Source: Primulina eburnea (lineage: Eukaryota > Streptophyta > Magnoliopsida > Lamiales > Gesneriaceae). Taken from it: a DNA stretch of 64,000 bases. Numbering within the stretch: the stretch's first letter is position 1; each line of letters opens with the position of its first letter. This document shows positions 1 through 12,011 of the stretch, piece after piece. The notes beneath the pieces are model-generated. The model was not told the DNA's origin. It did no database searches and saw nothing but the letters and a program-made list of their open reading frames with translations. The DNA lies in NCBI RefSeq assembly GCF_022965805.1, contig NW_027331665.1:12242-76241 (forward strand), written 5' to 3'. The translations under genes and the position numbers were made by a program.

Positions 1-1140
1 AATAGAAAGATCACTCAACAGAGAAAACGCCATTTCCTATTCCTATTGCCCGTACTCAACCTAAAGCACCAACAGCGGTAGACGCGACATCTCTTTCATT
101 CAAAGAACATCTACCTAATCTACACCTTTCTAAGAGTTCATGTCATAATATCGCCGGACTTATCCTATCCTGTTCTATCTATTCCTTCCTCTTAGCTGCG
201 TGAACTCTTATGATCTCTCTCTAACCATCAATTGAATAAAAGAAGAAAGATTGGCCAGCTTTCAAAGGAAAGGAATAAGCTGGCGGAGGAAGTGAAGTTA
301 ATTCGAAGAGGTTGTTTGCAATAACCGGTGTTGATGGGTTTGTTGTCGATTCCCCTGTTGGTGTTATTGAATCAACAGCTGTTGAAAAACCTGTGTTTGC
401 AAAAAAGCTGTGATCCCAGGAAGGTGAATAAGCAGTACATCGAGAGTAGGTCAGTGTTCCATTAGGGGATCTTGGAGGAAGAGATGTGGACATGAATCTT
501 ATTCTAGAAGGGCTTACAAGCAAGCTCGAATAAGCTTTTTACTAGTAGAAGATAGACCCACACACGCACACTATAGGTAGGAAGGAGGACTCTGATGCCA
601 CATCTTCACTTGACTTCAAGCAGGAAGTAGACCAGCCGAGCCGTCTGAAGCCTTTAAGAGAGTAAGGGCGTAATGGTAGTGTGGGAGTTAGCGCGTAACC
701 TCCAGCCCCCGTCAACTCATTCAATGAATCTTCTTTCATTCACTACGCGGCTGAATTGGACTCCGTATTTACCAGCAATGGAATAGGACACAATGGTATA
801 TATACCTTTTTTTACAAGTGAACTGGACAACTAAGGTGGATTAATAACATAAAACTATGAAATAATGGATGGTTAGTCTCTACTTTACAACCTATCAATG
901 AGCACATTTTATTCTCCTATCCTTAACTCATGCTTGTGAACAACCGTTCAAGCAGCATTCTAATGATTGTCTTCTTTCCATCTCGGAACAAGGTCCTCCT
1001 ATTCATTGAATGGAGTGTACAGAAAGGGCTCAAGAGCATGTCTTCTTTTCGACCATAGCCATAAAGAGAAGAGTCTGACCCAGAAAGCCATCTTGTAGAG
1101 AATGAACAGTCGATTTGAAATATCCGAACATGCATAAATC
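1..1140. other. GC-richer unassigned block, possibly organelle-derived
   Basis: This block has visibly higher GC content than the AT-rich DNA after it, and no recognisable gene. The reverse-strand open frames (221-523, 542-739, 923-1135) resemble no protein family I know and look like chance frames. The texture, with mixed mid-GC composition, frequent gaaag/ctttc strings and no transposon signatures, resembles plant mitochondrial intergenic DNA inserted in the nucleus. That is inference from style only; no organellar gene was identified. Confidence 0.25.
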
Positions 1141-1374
1141 ATATGTTGTTTCTTTATATTCTATATGTCTTTCAGTTATTTACACACTTTTATCAAGTTA
1201 ATTGATTGACATTGACAACAAGATTCGCAAATTCAGCTATTGCTATCGATACCATATAATTATTAAATTATAAAAGTAATTTTTTTATGAGAATTGTTAG
1301 CATAGTGTAAGTTTTTTTTAAAAAAATTATTAAATTATAAAAGTAATTTTTTTTATTTTAGCAAAAAAATAGCA

Positions 1375-1462
1375 ACGGATTTTTGAACCGTCGCCAAAAT
1401 TACCGACAGTTCAAAAATATGTTGCTAAAATTAGCGACGGCAAAAATCGTCGCTAATTTTAG
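1375..1462. repeat. Stem-loops built on GCGACGG/CCGTCGC words
   Basis: A perfect 13-bp inverted repeat, AAAATTAGCGACG (1427-1439) against CGTCGCTAATTTT (1448-1460), encloses an 8-nt loop. Further copies of the same words (ACCGTCGCCAAAATT near 1388) lie just upstream. Short AGCGACGG-type palindromes are typical of the subterminal repeats of plant TIR DNA transposons, so this is probably a transposon end. No target duplication or second end was found. Confidence 0.45.
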
Positions 1463-1480
1463 ATGTTGTGTTTATTATTA

Positions 1481-1640
1481 ACGGCGTACATTGCACGCTG
1501 CAGATAATTATATTAACGGAGTGTATATGCATGCCGTGGATAATAGTATTAACAGCGTGCACATATACGCCGCAGATAATTTTGAACTTTCAACAACTTG
1601 CAGTTGTGCAGCGTGCAATGTGCGCCGCAGAAAGATAATT
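1481..1640. repeat. Degenerate 35-36-bp tandem units with inverted ends
   Basis: Three imperfect units start at 1481, 1516 and 1552, each of the form AC(G/A)GCGT-N-GC(C/T)GC(A/G)GATAAT. The first unit is also inverted: ACATTGCACGCTG (1488-1500) is exactly complementary to CAGCGTGCAATGT (1610-1622). The block could therefore fold as one structure. It sits beside the GCGACGG stem-loops and may belong to the same degenerate transposon end. An 89-codon frame across it is a by-product of the repeats. Confidence 0.5.
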
Positions 1641-2094
1641 TTCGCGCTGCGAAAAGCCATTTTTGTTGTGGTGAGATCATATTATTTGACCCTCCTCAAA
1701 CAAGAGGCAAAATTACGAAAGATTTGCAATCGGGCTCTACCTTTTGGAAGTTATGATTAACTGATATTATTCGAGATCATAATTTCGCAATTGGGCCTTC
1801 CGTACTCACTAAGGAAATTGGATTTTCTGTTTTTCATCAGAGGTTGGTGAAAATGTCAAGATAGTGGGAGACAATTCTTAAAAACAAAAGTCCATATTTT
1901 ACGTCTTAAAAAATATTTTAAAATATTCGGTAACGATTATTTTGTTTCCATATCAGTATATTTATGATTTCTTCACATAATTCATTTTTGTTATTAAAAT
2001 AAATTAACCGAACACTAATTTTCAAAATTGGCTAGGAAAATTGTTTCTAAATTCGGAGAAAATAGAATACATACTAATGTCAGTCTTGCTGAAC
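1641..2094. other. Intergenic or degraded leader, no recognised feature
   Basis: AT-rich sequence between the repeat block and the first recognisable copia gag codons. A 5' LTR and primer-binding site for the downstream copia element would be expected near here but are not visible, so that element appears 5'-truncated or eroded. Confidence 0.4.
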
Positions 2095-2760
2095 TAAAAA
2101 CGCATGCAAGATGGTGGGACCATAGTATGCAAGTTAAAGTGTTATATGAAAGTTTCTATGCAAATGAATTGTAGAGACAGTTTGAGGAAATGTTGAATGC
2201 TGCTGACATTCTAATTCACATGCAAGAGTTGCATGGTGCATGAAACTCGTATAATGATGCACACCACTTTCGAGGAGCTCATGAATACACACATGCAAGA
2301 CGGGGCTCTGGCCCATGAGCGTGGTGTACATATGATTGGTATATTGAGAAGGTGGTAGGCCTTGAATAGTTGATTCCCAACGAGTTACTACATGACATCC
2401 ATTGTTGTCATTCTTTTCTACATTTGACGGGTTTATGGTGAATTTCAATTTGAATAAGATAAATAATAGCCTTGAAGAGCTATTCAAACACTTATGACTT
2501 ATTAGACCACCATAAAGCAGAGAAATGTTGTTTTCTATTGGGCTTCTCGTCAGGGACGAAAATGGCCCACAAGGTAAGGGAAAGAAATTTTCTGCCTTTT
2601 ACAAGAAAACAAGCCCAATAAGAGGCAAGCTCCAAAAGACGCTTAAAGGGCCCAAAAGGTCTGATAAGTTAAAACATGTATGTTTCATTGAAAGAAGTCT
2701 GGACATAAGAAATTATCTGGGACAAAAATGTTTTGGCAATGATAATTGAATGTCTAAGTA
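2095..2760 (+). pseudogene. Ty1/copia gag remnant
   Basis: Reading across frames gives a typical plant copia Gag (UBN2 / retrotran_gag_2-like) pattern. A segment resembling YESFYANEL-stop-RQFEEM is followed by AADILIHMQELHG, then EELMNTHMQDGALAHERGVHMI in another frame, and then a Lys-rich stretch near 2570-2700. Several stops and at least two frameshifts break it. The protein would normally coat the element RNA. A reverse-strand frame over the same bases (2134-2487) is a shadow. Confidence 0.6.
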
Positions 2761-2818
2761 AACACGATTTCAACAACGACAAACAAAAGAAAACAAGATA
2801 GTCAAATCCAAGCACAAT

Positions 2819-3787
2819 TGTGGCATGCTAAGCTAAGACATAATCCCAAAGAAGGATGCGCAAGCTAGTGGGAGATGACATGTTTGATTCGTTAGACATA
2901 AATTCTCTACATACATGTGAGTCCTTTCTGAAAGAAAAATTGACCAAGTCCTCTTTCCTATGGAAAGTGGAACGTGCACATGATCTATTGGATTTGATCC
3001 ATACAGATGTGTGTGGCTCGCTAAGTGTTAACACGAGATTTGGTCATTCCAACTTCATTACCTTTACCGATGACTACTCGAGGTATGTGTATTTAATGAA
3101 ATACAAGTCTAAAGACTTAGAAAAGTTCAAAGAATTCAGAGAAGAAGTAGAGAAACAGCTAGGAAATAGTATTAAAACACTATGATCAGAACGAGGTGGA
3201 AAATACTTGAGTACTGAGTTTCAAGACTACCTTAAAGAGAATGAGATTCTCTCATAGTGAACTCCGTCTGTCACACCTCAGTTGAATGGTGTGTCAGAAG
3301 TCATAATCGGACATTGAGGGACATGTCTGATCTATGATTATATTTTATTGAGTTGTCTTCATCCGTTCGGGGATATGCTCTTGAAACAGCGGCAAAGTTA
3401 TTGAATCAAGTCCATACAAAATGCAGTTGATAAAACTCCACATGAGAAATGATTGGAAAGCCGTCCCCATATTCTTACCAAAGAATATGGGGATGCCCTG
3501 TTTATGTGAAGCAAACAGTGGGGGACAAATTGGATAGTATAGTCAATTTTTGCTACTTTGTGGGATATCTAAAGAACTCTGTTTGATATTACTTCTATTA
3601 TCCTAGTGAAACAAAGTTGTTTGTTTCAAGGAATGCCACCTTCTTGGAAAAGGAGCTTATATTAGATAGAAAAGGTGGGATGATATAACTCGATAAGATT
3701 CGAGAACCTCCCACTACACAACTAGTAGAACCCACATCCCAACAATCAATCAAAGAAACACAAGCTCTTAAAATACCCGAAAGGATT
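2819..3787 (+). pseudogene. Ty1/copia integrase remnant
   Basis: The longest intact piece is 2856-3185. It holds the HHCC zinc-finger region (LWHAKLRH upstream, TCESF for the usual CxxC) and the start of the catalytic core (DLIHTDVCG, FTDDYSRYVYLMK). The second Cys of CxxC is Phe, so the zinc site is damaged. Further pieces (RGGKYLSTEFQDYLKEN, TPQLNGVSE, KLFVSRNATFLEKE) continue in broken frames to 3787, where a foreign LTR interrupts the element. The enzyme would have inserted the cDNA; this copy is dead. Confidence 0.75.
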
Positions 3788-4406
3788 TGTTGGAACATTT
3801 CATGTTCGCAATATTTATTTTGATGTTAACAAAACTTTTTATTTTGTTTCTAATGATAATGATTTACCTAAGTGCGCAGAAAAGCTGAAACTGATCAGGC
3901 TTCGAACTGATTAGTTATCGAGCCAAAACTGAAGCTTTCGAGAACCAAACTTAAAGTGCCAACTGATTGCCCAAACTGAATAAGTCTAACTGAAATATCA
4001 AAGACCAGTTCCACTGATTGTTCAGTTGATAGGTGGTTAAGCAGAAGACATTCAGAAGCCCAATCAGCTGATGAATAGCCCAACTATCCAGTTCAACTGA
4101 AGCAGTGAAATCAGTTCAGCTGACGAGCCAATTGATTTCACCAAACCAGTTCAACTGACAATTTCAGAATTTCAGTTAAGAATCAATAAATTTCTAGAAC
4201 ACGACAAGCTTATCAAAGATGGAATCCAGTTGCGCGCATTAAGGAAAAGCTTTTGTCCAGTCAAAAGGCTATAATGGAAGTTGTAGCAGAGCTTAAAGAC
4301 AAATCGTTCCAGAATAACTGTCAGAAAGGACAAAACAAATATCGAGGAATGAGTTCAACTGCAACAGACATATTTTATTTGTCTTGGTGAACGATCGCCT
4401 TGTTGC

Positions 4407-4414
4407 TATAAATA
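4407..4414 (+). promoter_or_regulatory. TATA-like box of the Sirevirus-like LTR
   Basis: TATAAATA sits in the same LTR context as TATAAATA at 12363-12370 and 14533-14540 in the younger copies, just downstream of the CAGTT/AACTG repeat zone. Confidence 0.55.
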
Positions 4415-4461
4415 CAGACCAAGATCATCAACAAAAAAAGTGTGTGTGAAACACAGAAAGA

Positions 4462-4610
4462 AGAAAAGGCACGCTCAATTCATATCAGCTTACAAGAAGC
4501 AATCTGCCCAGAGGGAACACTTCAACGTGTTATAAGCTTATATGAATTGAGCGTGCCTTTTCTAAGCAATCTGCCCAGAGGGAACACTTCAACGTGTTAT
4601 AAGCTTATAT
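4462..4610. repeat. Quasi-palindrome with interleaved direct repeat
   Basis: Perfect 24-bp inverted arms lie at 4462-4485 and 4540-4563 (core AGGCACGCTCAATTCATAT). A 47-bp segment starting AAGCAATCTGCCCAGAGGG occurs at 4497-4543 and again at 4564-4610, period 67. The order inverted arm, direct copy, inverted arm, direct copy is what a double template switch leaves behind. The corresponding parts of the LTRs at 11480 and 13652 do not show it. Confidence 0.85.
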
Positions 4611-5284
4611 TAGAATCACAATTCCCTCAGTGTGTAAGAACATTTTCAGGCTTTATTTAGAGATCACTTTTCACACACACACACACACCACCACCACCAC
4701 TCACATATACAAAGAAAAGAGCTTATCGATTAGCTGAGTGAGTCTTGTATAAAGACGTAAAACTTGTGTATGTAGTCTTTAACACATAGATGTTAAAAAA
4801 GTGTTGGCTGAAAGATGCTGCCTTCAATCTAGGCTAGGAGTTCAGTTGAGGCAGTATAGTAAGTCCTAAGCTGAGTGGGTTTGTACAAAGTATTGTATAA
4901 ATAAAAGTCTTCTAGTGTATCCTACCCGAAGAGGTATAAGGGGTGACGTAGGAACAGTTGAAGTCTCTGAACATCAATAAACATATCATGTGTATTTAAC
5001 TGTTTAACTATCATTTTCAAAATGCTTTGATTAGTTCGAGTTATTATCAGTTCAGTTCTCACCATAAATGAACTGATATATGCTAAAATCGATCCCCCTT
5101 ATTTCAGTTATTCCGTTTACACAAGTTAAAAGGCTTTCAAACTTAACAGCTTTCTTAATGAAGGATTACTTCGAGTATTTTCCGCTTGGTTTAAAACCAA
5201 ACTCGGTCTAATTCATCGGTGTTAACATTCTTAGAACACGAGCTATTGCAGCTCATTGACATTATTGTGTTTGAAGCACCTTTG

Positions 5285-6983
5285 AAGATGTGAGAACCGA
5301 TCTATCAGGATCTCAAGACTACCTAATAGGTTGAGCCTGCTTCTTGAAGAGGGCCAAGGTGAGTCCATTCCTGGATGTGATCTAAGCAATTTCAAGGAAG
5401 CATTGTATGATGCAGATTCATCTAAATGGCTTGAATTCATACAGTCTGAGATGGACTCCATGTATTCGAAACAATTATTGTCCTTAGTAGATCTATCTGA
5501 GAGAATTGTTCCCATAGGATGTAAATGGATTTACAAGAGGAAACTTGGAGCGGATGGGAAGGTGGTGACCTTCAAAGCTATATTGGTAGTAAAATAATAT
5601 ACTCAAAGAGAAGGTGTTGACTACGAGGAAACATTTTCTCCAGTCGCGATGTTCAAGTCCATTAGGATATTGCTAGACATAGCTGCATTGTATGACTATG
5701 AAATATGACATATGGATGTGAATACAACATTCCTTAATGAATATATTAAGGAAGAGATTTACATGTCTCAACCTGAAGGATTCACATCAGTAGGAAGTGA
5801 GCATACGGTATGCAAACTTCAGAGATCTATTTATGGACTTAAGCATACATCAAAGAGCTGGAACCTCAGATTTGACAACACTATCTAAGAGTTTGATTTT
5901 GCCAAAAATCCTGAGGAACCTTGTGTATACAAGAAGGTCAATGGGAGGCAGTAAAATTCCTGATGCTTTATGTTGATGGCATACTACTCATTGAGAGTGA
6001 TGTAGGGATGTTCCAGTCAACTAAAATATGGTTAGCTGGTAAGTTTTTCATGAAGGATATGGGTAAAACATCATATGTATTAAGAATACATATATATAGG
6101 GATAGATCAAATTGGATGCTAAGGCTCACTCAATCCACATATATCGATACCATACTGAGGAGATTCTCTATGGAAGAGTCCAAGAGAGGATATCTCCCAA
6201 TTTCTCATGGTGTGATTCTATCCAAGTTTATGTGCCCTAAGACTGATGAAAGAAACCATGAGCCGCATTCCATACGCGTCCGCCATAGGCAGTATTATGT
6301 ATGGTATGATATCTACTCAACCTGATATTGCATATGCACTGAGTGTTGCAAGCCGATATCAGTCGAATCTCGATCCACTGAATTGGAAAGCAGTGAAGGA
6401 CATTCTTAAGTACTTGAGAAGAACTAAGAATTTGTTCTTGTTATACGGGAATGGAGAAATAAAATTGGAAGGTTACACTGATTGTAACTTCCAATCAGAT
6501 GTGGATGATTCGAAATCAACCTCTGGATTTGTATCAAAGCTCAATGGTTGTGCTATCTCTTGGAAGAGTTCCAAGCAAGATACCACAACGGATTCAACCA
6601 CTGAGGTCGAATACATAGCTGCATCGACTGCAGCAAAAGAGGGTGTTTGGATGAGGAATTTCGTCCAAGAGTTGGGTCTCATACTGTCATTCCTCAAACA
6701 GTTGATCCAGTCTCAGTCCAATGTGACAACATTGGTATCGTTGCGGAAGCGAAGGCACCGATGTCTCATCAGCTATCCAAACATATACTGAGGAAGTTAC
6801 ACATAATCTGGAAAATTGTGGGAAGAAGAGACATATCGGCAGAGAGATTCTCCTCCGCAGATAACGTTGCTGATCCACTGACGAAGCCCTTCCCAGGACC
6901 ATTGTTTGAGAACATCGCTAAGCAATGGGTCTACGATCTATGGATAGTTGGCTATAGAGCAAGTGAGAGATTTTTAGAGTAGG
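5285..6983 (+). pseudogene. Ty1/copia reverse transcriptase-RNase H remnant
   Basis: Three overlapping pieces (5331-5597, 5921-6325, 6246-6791) plus 6647-6982 cover the RVT_2 domain (GCKWIYKRKLGADGKV, EETFSPVAMFKSIR, LQRSIYGLKHTSKSWN) and copia RNase H (KSTSGFV, EYIAASTAAKEGVWMR, ADPLTKPFPG). The catalytic motif usually YVDD reads YVDG in LMLYVDGILLI, removing one metal-binding aspartate. Stops after VVK (5597) and in EI-stop-HMD, and frameshifts near 5590, 5900, 6240 and 6660, confirm decay. RT and RNase H would have made the element cDNA. Confidence 0.85.
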
Positions 6984-9141
6984 TGACCGGCAAGCCAACA
7001 TGTGGCTAGGGCTTTTATTGACTCTAATATAAAATAATTTTTATTTTAATGATATTTTACAATTCTATTCGATTATGGCATTATAATTTATATGTATACT
7101 CATGCAAGCTGCATAGATAAAGTCCTTGAATATACAATTGGTACCATGAGGTATGCGTCACAACGTAAGATAGTGGAACTCATTAGGAAGTGTACCGTAT
7201 ATTCTAAATAGGTCCCTGGTCGAATCAGCCGCCTAGAACAAGGATAAAGGTCGCTCGAGCTCGAGATTAGCATATGTAGAGTAAACGTCATGTTTCATTG
7301 GGAAGGTCTTGAAGATGTCCATTCACATAGATGATTGATCATATGATGATGTACTGAACAACCCTCCCTCGGACTATCCAAGTGGATCCCACTTATCGAG
7401 TGGAATAGTCCGCAGTTATGGCTGTACACCATTAGTTCTTTGATCCGGGACAATGTAAGGGTTATACGTACTAGCATGCACTTTGAACCATTTACTGACT
7501 CCATCGAGGGTCATCAGGTGGCGAGGTTGCGTGTAGTTTTGAAAGACGTAGAAGCAAATGCATTGTAGTCGGTGATTCGCAGTTTGCCTGCGGGTAAAGA
7601 TATTGTATGTGGTCTGATGAGTTAATAGTGTAAGGAATCTCTGGTCGGAGTAAGACATGTACCGTTTGAAAAGGTGTTTCCTCAGTTGCGCATACCATGA
7701 TGCTATTACTCAAAGATAAATCACATCGCTATCGAATTCATATGCAACTAAAAATTCTTGCAGGTACTATCAGAGATACCTAGGGGATCATGGGGTGATG
7801 TTACTAGACGCTCTTACCATGATCCAATGGGTGCAATCAGAAATGAGTTCTGACATTCTTGATCAATGTGTTAATGAAAAGAATGAGGCTAACTAGGATA
7901 AGCTCGAATAAGAATAAATTTTATTTTTAATCACATTGAGATGTAAACCCACATCTAGTTATATCCCTGAACCATTGAGGGTCACACAAGTATCGGATTC
8001 TGTGTTCCTGTTAAGATAGTCAAATTTCAAGGGTTGGAATTTGTCGACTATAATTTGATGGAGATCAAAGAGGAAGCTTATAAAGGAGTTTATGAGCTGA
8101 TTCCATAGAATGGAAGAAATGAAAGTTGGCTTGATTGCTAAATAAGGAAAGAGAGTAGAAATGTATTTTTTGTGAAGAAGTTCACTAAAACTAGCAGTTG
8201 CTAAATATGGTAACTACCATATATGGTAAGTCCTAAATTTGGCAAATGAAAATTTTGATCTTCGAAATTTTCGATTTTCTTTATATGAACAAGACTAATA
8301 TCCTTGATACATTAGCACTCTCGGATCGTCGATCGGGGTTATAATAAGTTCAGAATCATTTATTTAGTGAATTGAGAATTTACAAATTAAATGATTGTAC
8401 TAGTAGTGGTGACTACTAACATGCACAAATTCTCATAAATATTCTAGAGGAGTCTAAAATTAAATTAAGCAATGAGTTAGTTTATAAATTAAGTAATGGT
8501 TATTTAATTATATATATACATATATATATATATTTATATGGTGATATAAAATATGTGTATATGATATTATGATATCATGTATTATTAAAAATTAATTAAT
8601 AAATTATATATTAATTATATGAGAGTTTAAATTAAATATAATGAAATTATTAGAATCATTGTGGGAGAGGAGTCTCACTCTATATATACACTACTAAGAC
8701 TCATAATTACTAACCTAAAATTTGCACACAAAACAAAAGAAAATTCTCTCCAATCCCTCAAGTGAAAGTCATGGCCACATAAAGCTTTTTTGAATAAAAA
8801 ATTCGGCCAAGTGCTTTCTTTGTGCGCCGCGCCGACACCAAATTTTGGAAATTTGGATGCTGCAGTCTCAACGCACAAATCGCTTGCGATTTCTAGTACA
8901 ATCCAAGTGAGGAACAAAGCTTCTGATCATGGACTCAATTAGGCGATCAAATGAACAAGTCGTTCATAGAGATTTACAATAACAGCTATCTCAGCGTAAA
9001 AATTGGAATAGTTTGGAGTCCAAGCATTAATAACGCAAATGTATAATTCTAAACGCCCTATATATGGTTTTAAACACACGACGCCCAAAAACAAAATTTT
9101 TAAACTTCCGTTACGTCATGGGTACGAGAACACGATACACC
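6975..9141 (+). mobile_element. 3' LTR of the old copia element
   Basis: Begins just after the end of the RNase H frame with GTGACCGGCAAGCC and ends near CACGATACACC. It aligns along its length with the 2133-bp solo LTR at 32502-41967: ATGCAAGCTGCATAGATAAAG, ACTGAACAACCCTCC, GACTATCCAAGTGG, CATTGTAGTCGG, GTGAACCATTGAGG and TTTTTAAACTTCCGTT all have counterparts. Length is ~2.17 kb. The exact TG start is eroded. Small reverse frames inside it are not genes. Confidence 0.7.
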
Positions 9142-10167
9142 AACAGAACAATGTCTTTTGTATCCATCTCTCCTGTATTTTTACGTATTTGTCCTTTATC
9201 TTCTTTATCAAATGTAAATTTATAACATGTCAAAAAAAAAAAAAAAAATTAGTGTCAAATACATAAAATATAAATAATGTGAATGCGAATCACACCAATT
9301 ACATATCTCGTGGGCGCCGAAAACATTTTCATGGCACTTTGCGTTCGCCATAATTTTATTCTCCACTTTATCCAAAAGTCAAGAAAATAAAAAACTAAGA
9401 TTGATATGATGCTTAGATTTGTGAAATTATAAGTCTTTTAAAAAGGAGATAAAGTGACACAGATCATTATTATCATACACCATTGAAATATAATATATAA
9501 ATTCCTTCCAAACATAATGTTATGTTGGGATGCCACTAAAATATATATATTAAATGTTTAATTTTTTATTATATTGAATTAAAAATTAATTAGTTTATGT
9601 ATGTAGTGGACTTTGGACCATATCAATTTTAAATAAATAATATTGGCTTCGAACTTCTATAAACAAACTTTTAGCGAGATCTTTTTACAAATAAAAGAGT
9701 GAGAGATATAGAAAATTTGTCTTTCGAACTTCTATAAACAAACTTTTGCCCTATTTTACTTTGTCATTAATTAGTTTGTTTTTAGATCTTGTATATAATT
9801 CGTTCACTAAGTGTATCGAGTTGTTTTTGTACTTTAAAACTCTTTTTAGTTGCTCGTAACACGTAATCTGGTCGGAAAATTAAATTCATCTGCTAACATA
9901 GATTGATTTGCAAAATCTTCTAAAATTGTTTAAAATTTTTATTCACCTCTGTCTAAACATTTTTCGATCTTCAGTTATTTTAGAGAACGAAAAAAGTTAT
10001 TTTATTGGTCTCATATTAAATAATATTGTAGATAATACATATAAATTTAACTAAAAAAAACTATTAGCTAATTTTACAGTGATTTAACATATTTAGACAT
10101 TTATAAACATGAGAAGAATTTGGAAAAGTTTTAAAAATTCATAGTAAGTCAAGTTTTAAATATTTCT

Positions 10168-10170
<3 letters not shown>

Positions 10171-10229
<59 letters not shown>
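10171..10229. repeat. (AT)n microsatellite
   Basis: About 29 uninterrupted AT dinucleotides. Confidence 0.95.
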
Positions 10230-10231
<2 letters not shown>

Positions 10232-10370
10232 CTGTTCGATCTGGAATTTTTTTTTCCGAACTTTAATTAAAAACTATTTTTTGGGTTTGATTGAAAAATT
10301 GATTTACTTGATTTTAAAACACATTGATAGACTTTCAACAAATCAAAACCAGTAGTTTATTTTGATTTTT

Positions 10371-10400
10371 CGATTCGATTCGATTCGATTCGATTCGATT
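10371..10400. repeat. (CGATT)6 microsatellite
   Basis: Six perfect tandem copies of CGATT, preceded by a partial copy. Confidence 0.95.
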
Positions 10401-11293
10401 TCTGCTTATCCCTAGTTAGTAGTAAAATGTAATGTACTTATATTAGATCCCTAAAAAATTGTAGGGTTGATGGAATTTAATTTTTTTACAGCTACTATAA
10501 AATCGGCCACATTCAAGTGATGTAATTAGTACACCACATGAATGTGATTAGGAGAAAATATTGATTAAAAAATAATTATTTTTAATATAATTATATTACT
10601 ATTTGCCTAATTATGGTCAACACTATCATTAAATCTTAATTTGACCACATAATTCTCATTTAATTCCCTTCTATATACTAATATACGCACCACTTTATTT
10701 GATAATAACGATCGTTGTTGGAAATTAATATTATATTATATTAATAATAATAAAAAAAAAACTATCATGAGTATTTATTTATATAAAAATGAAACATTCC
10801 CCAAACGTCACAGAGAACTATTTTATTTTGTTCAAATTTATACCTCAGAATCCAATGCAAAATTTATAGAAAATGCTTAAAAATCAATAACTAATTTTCC
10901 AACAATTTTATTTGGAAATATAATTTCATTTTTTTCCAATTAATATGAAAAAGTCCACGATTTCTCGAAACATATAACAACATGGTCCATTTTTTTTTTT
11001 AATAACAATCCACCGATCTGGGTTGGTTGATTCATGATTTTTATTTAATTTTTTCCCCAAAATATTACAAAAGTTTTAAAAATTGTTGGCAGAATTATAA
11101 AAAAAAAATGCTTCGGTTTTATTTTACACAAAATTTATTTCATTTTTTATTTTTCGATTTGAAAAATATACTATTTGAATTGTTTTACTAAAGCTCGATT
11201 TGATTTTACTAAAATGGTCCAGCTTGGAAAATTATTTAAACTATTAATCAAAGTAAATTATAATATATTATCTTTTTAGTTAATTTTATTTCT

Positions 11294-11296
<3 letters not shown>

Positions 11297-11332
<36 letters not shown>
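11297..11332. repeat. (AT)n microsatellite
   Basis: About 18 AT dinucleotides in an otherwise AT-rich context. Confidence 0.9.
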
Positions 11333-11335
<3 letters not shown>

Positions 11336-12011
11336 CTAAATAAATTAAGACAATAACACTCAACTAAACTGACAAGAATTACAATTATTTACTCTATATT
11401 ATTTTATACATTATATAATCTGAAGAAAATTCTCAATCTTATTAAACTTCGGGTTTATTATATGTTCAATTTTGACATATGTTGGAAATTTTCAAGTTAG
11501 CAATCTTGATTTTGATGTTAACAAAACTTGTTATTGTGTTTCTAACATATTTACTCAAGTGTGAAGTTGCAAACACAAGAAGCTAGCTGAAACTGAATTT
11601 TGCACAAACTGAATTTCTGGCGAGCTTCGGTATTTTGATGATATCTCTCAACTGGGTTATCCAAATGATAATCCGCCAACTGGAATGATTAGAAAACGCA
11701 ATTTGGAACAAATCGTATTTCACGTCAGTTGGGCAAAATCGGACTGTTATCATGGTCTAACGGATCGCTCAATTACCGAACTGATCACACGAAAACAGCA
11801 ATCAGTTGTGTTTGAGCAGCTGCCGTATTTTGGTCATATCTCTCAGCTCGGTTATCGAAACGAAGCGATTCAGTATGCGTTGGAAAGCTAAGACAAAGAT
11901 CTACAAATCATTATGATAAGTCAAAGTCTGAATCGAAGCTTACGATGCTGATAAATGACGATGAAGCTACTGGTTCTGCACAAACTGAAATCAGCTAGAC
12001 TGATTTCAGCA

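Larger units (their letters stand above)
3788..5270 (+). mobile_element. Sirevirus-like LTR inserted in copia pol
   Basis: The segment starts TGTTGGAACATTTC and runs TTTTGATGTTAACAAAAC, matching the start of the LTRs at 11480 and 13652. It ends in the same TTCGAGTATTTTCCGCTTGG...GAGCTATT block as those LTRs. Shared internal landmarks are CAGTTCAACTGA-rich repeats (3900-4160), a TATA-like box TATAAATA (4407-4414) and the GGGGTGACGTAGGA segment near 4940. The sequence is much more diverged than the 11480-15286 element, so it is older. The last ~20 bp and the target duplication are unclear. The copia frame resumes near 5290. Confidence 0.75.
2095..9141 (+). mobile_element. Old Ty1/copia retrotransposon, 5'-truncated
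   Basis: Remnants of gag, integrase, reverse transcriptase and RNase H lie in the Ty1/copia order (integrase before RT) and are followed by a ~2.2-kb LTR-like segment. The LTR is homologous to the solo LTR at 32502-41967, which links the two insertions to related families. The coding region is broken by many frameshifts and stops and is split by a foreign LTR at 3788-~5270. No 5' LTR or primer-binding site is seen, and no target duplication could be assigned. The element cannot be functional. Confidence 0.8.
9142..11474. other. AT-rich intergenic region
   Basis: No gene or coding remnant is recognised on either strand. It holds homopolymer runs and the microsatellites listed separately. The 75-codon frame at 9039-9266 is low-complexity and not supported. 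Confidence 0.6.
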
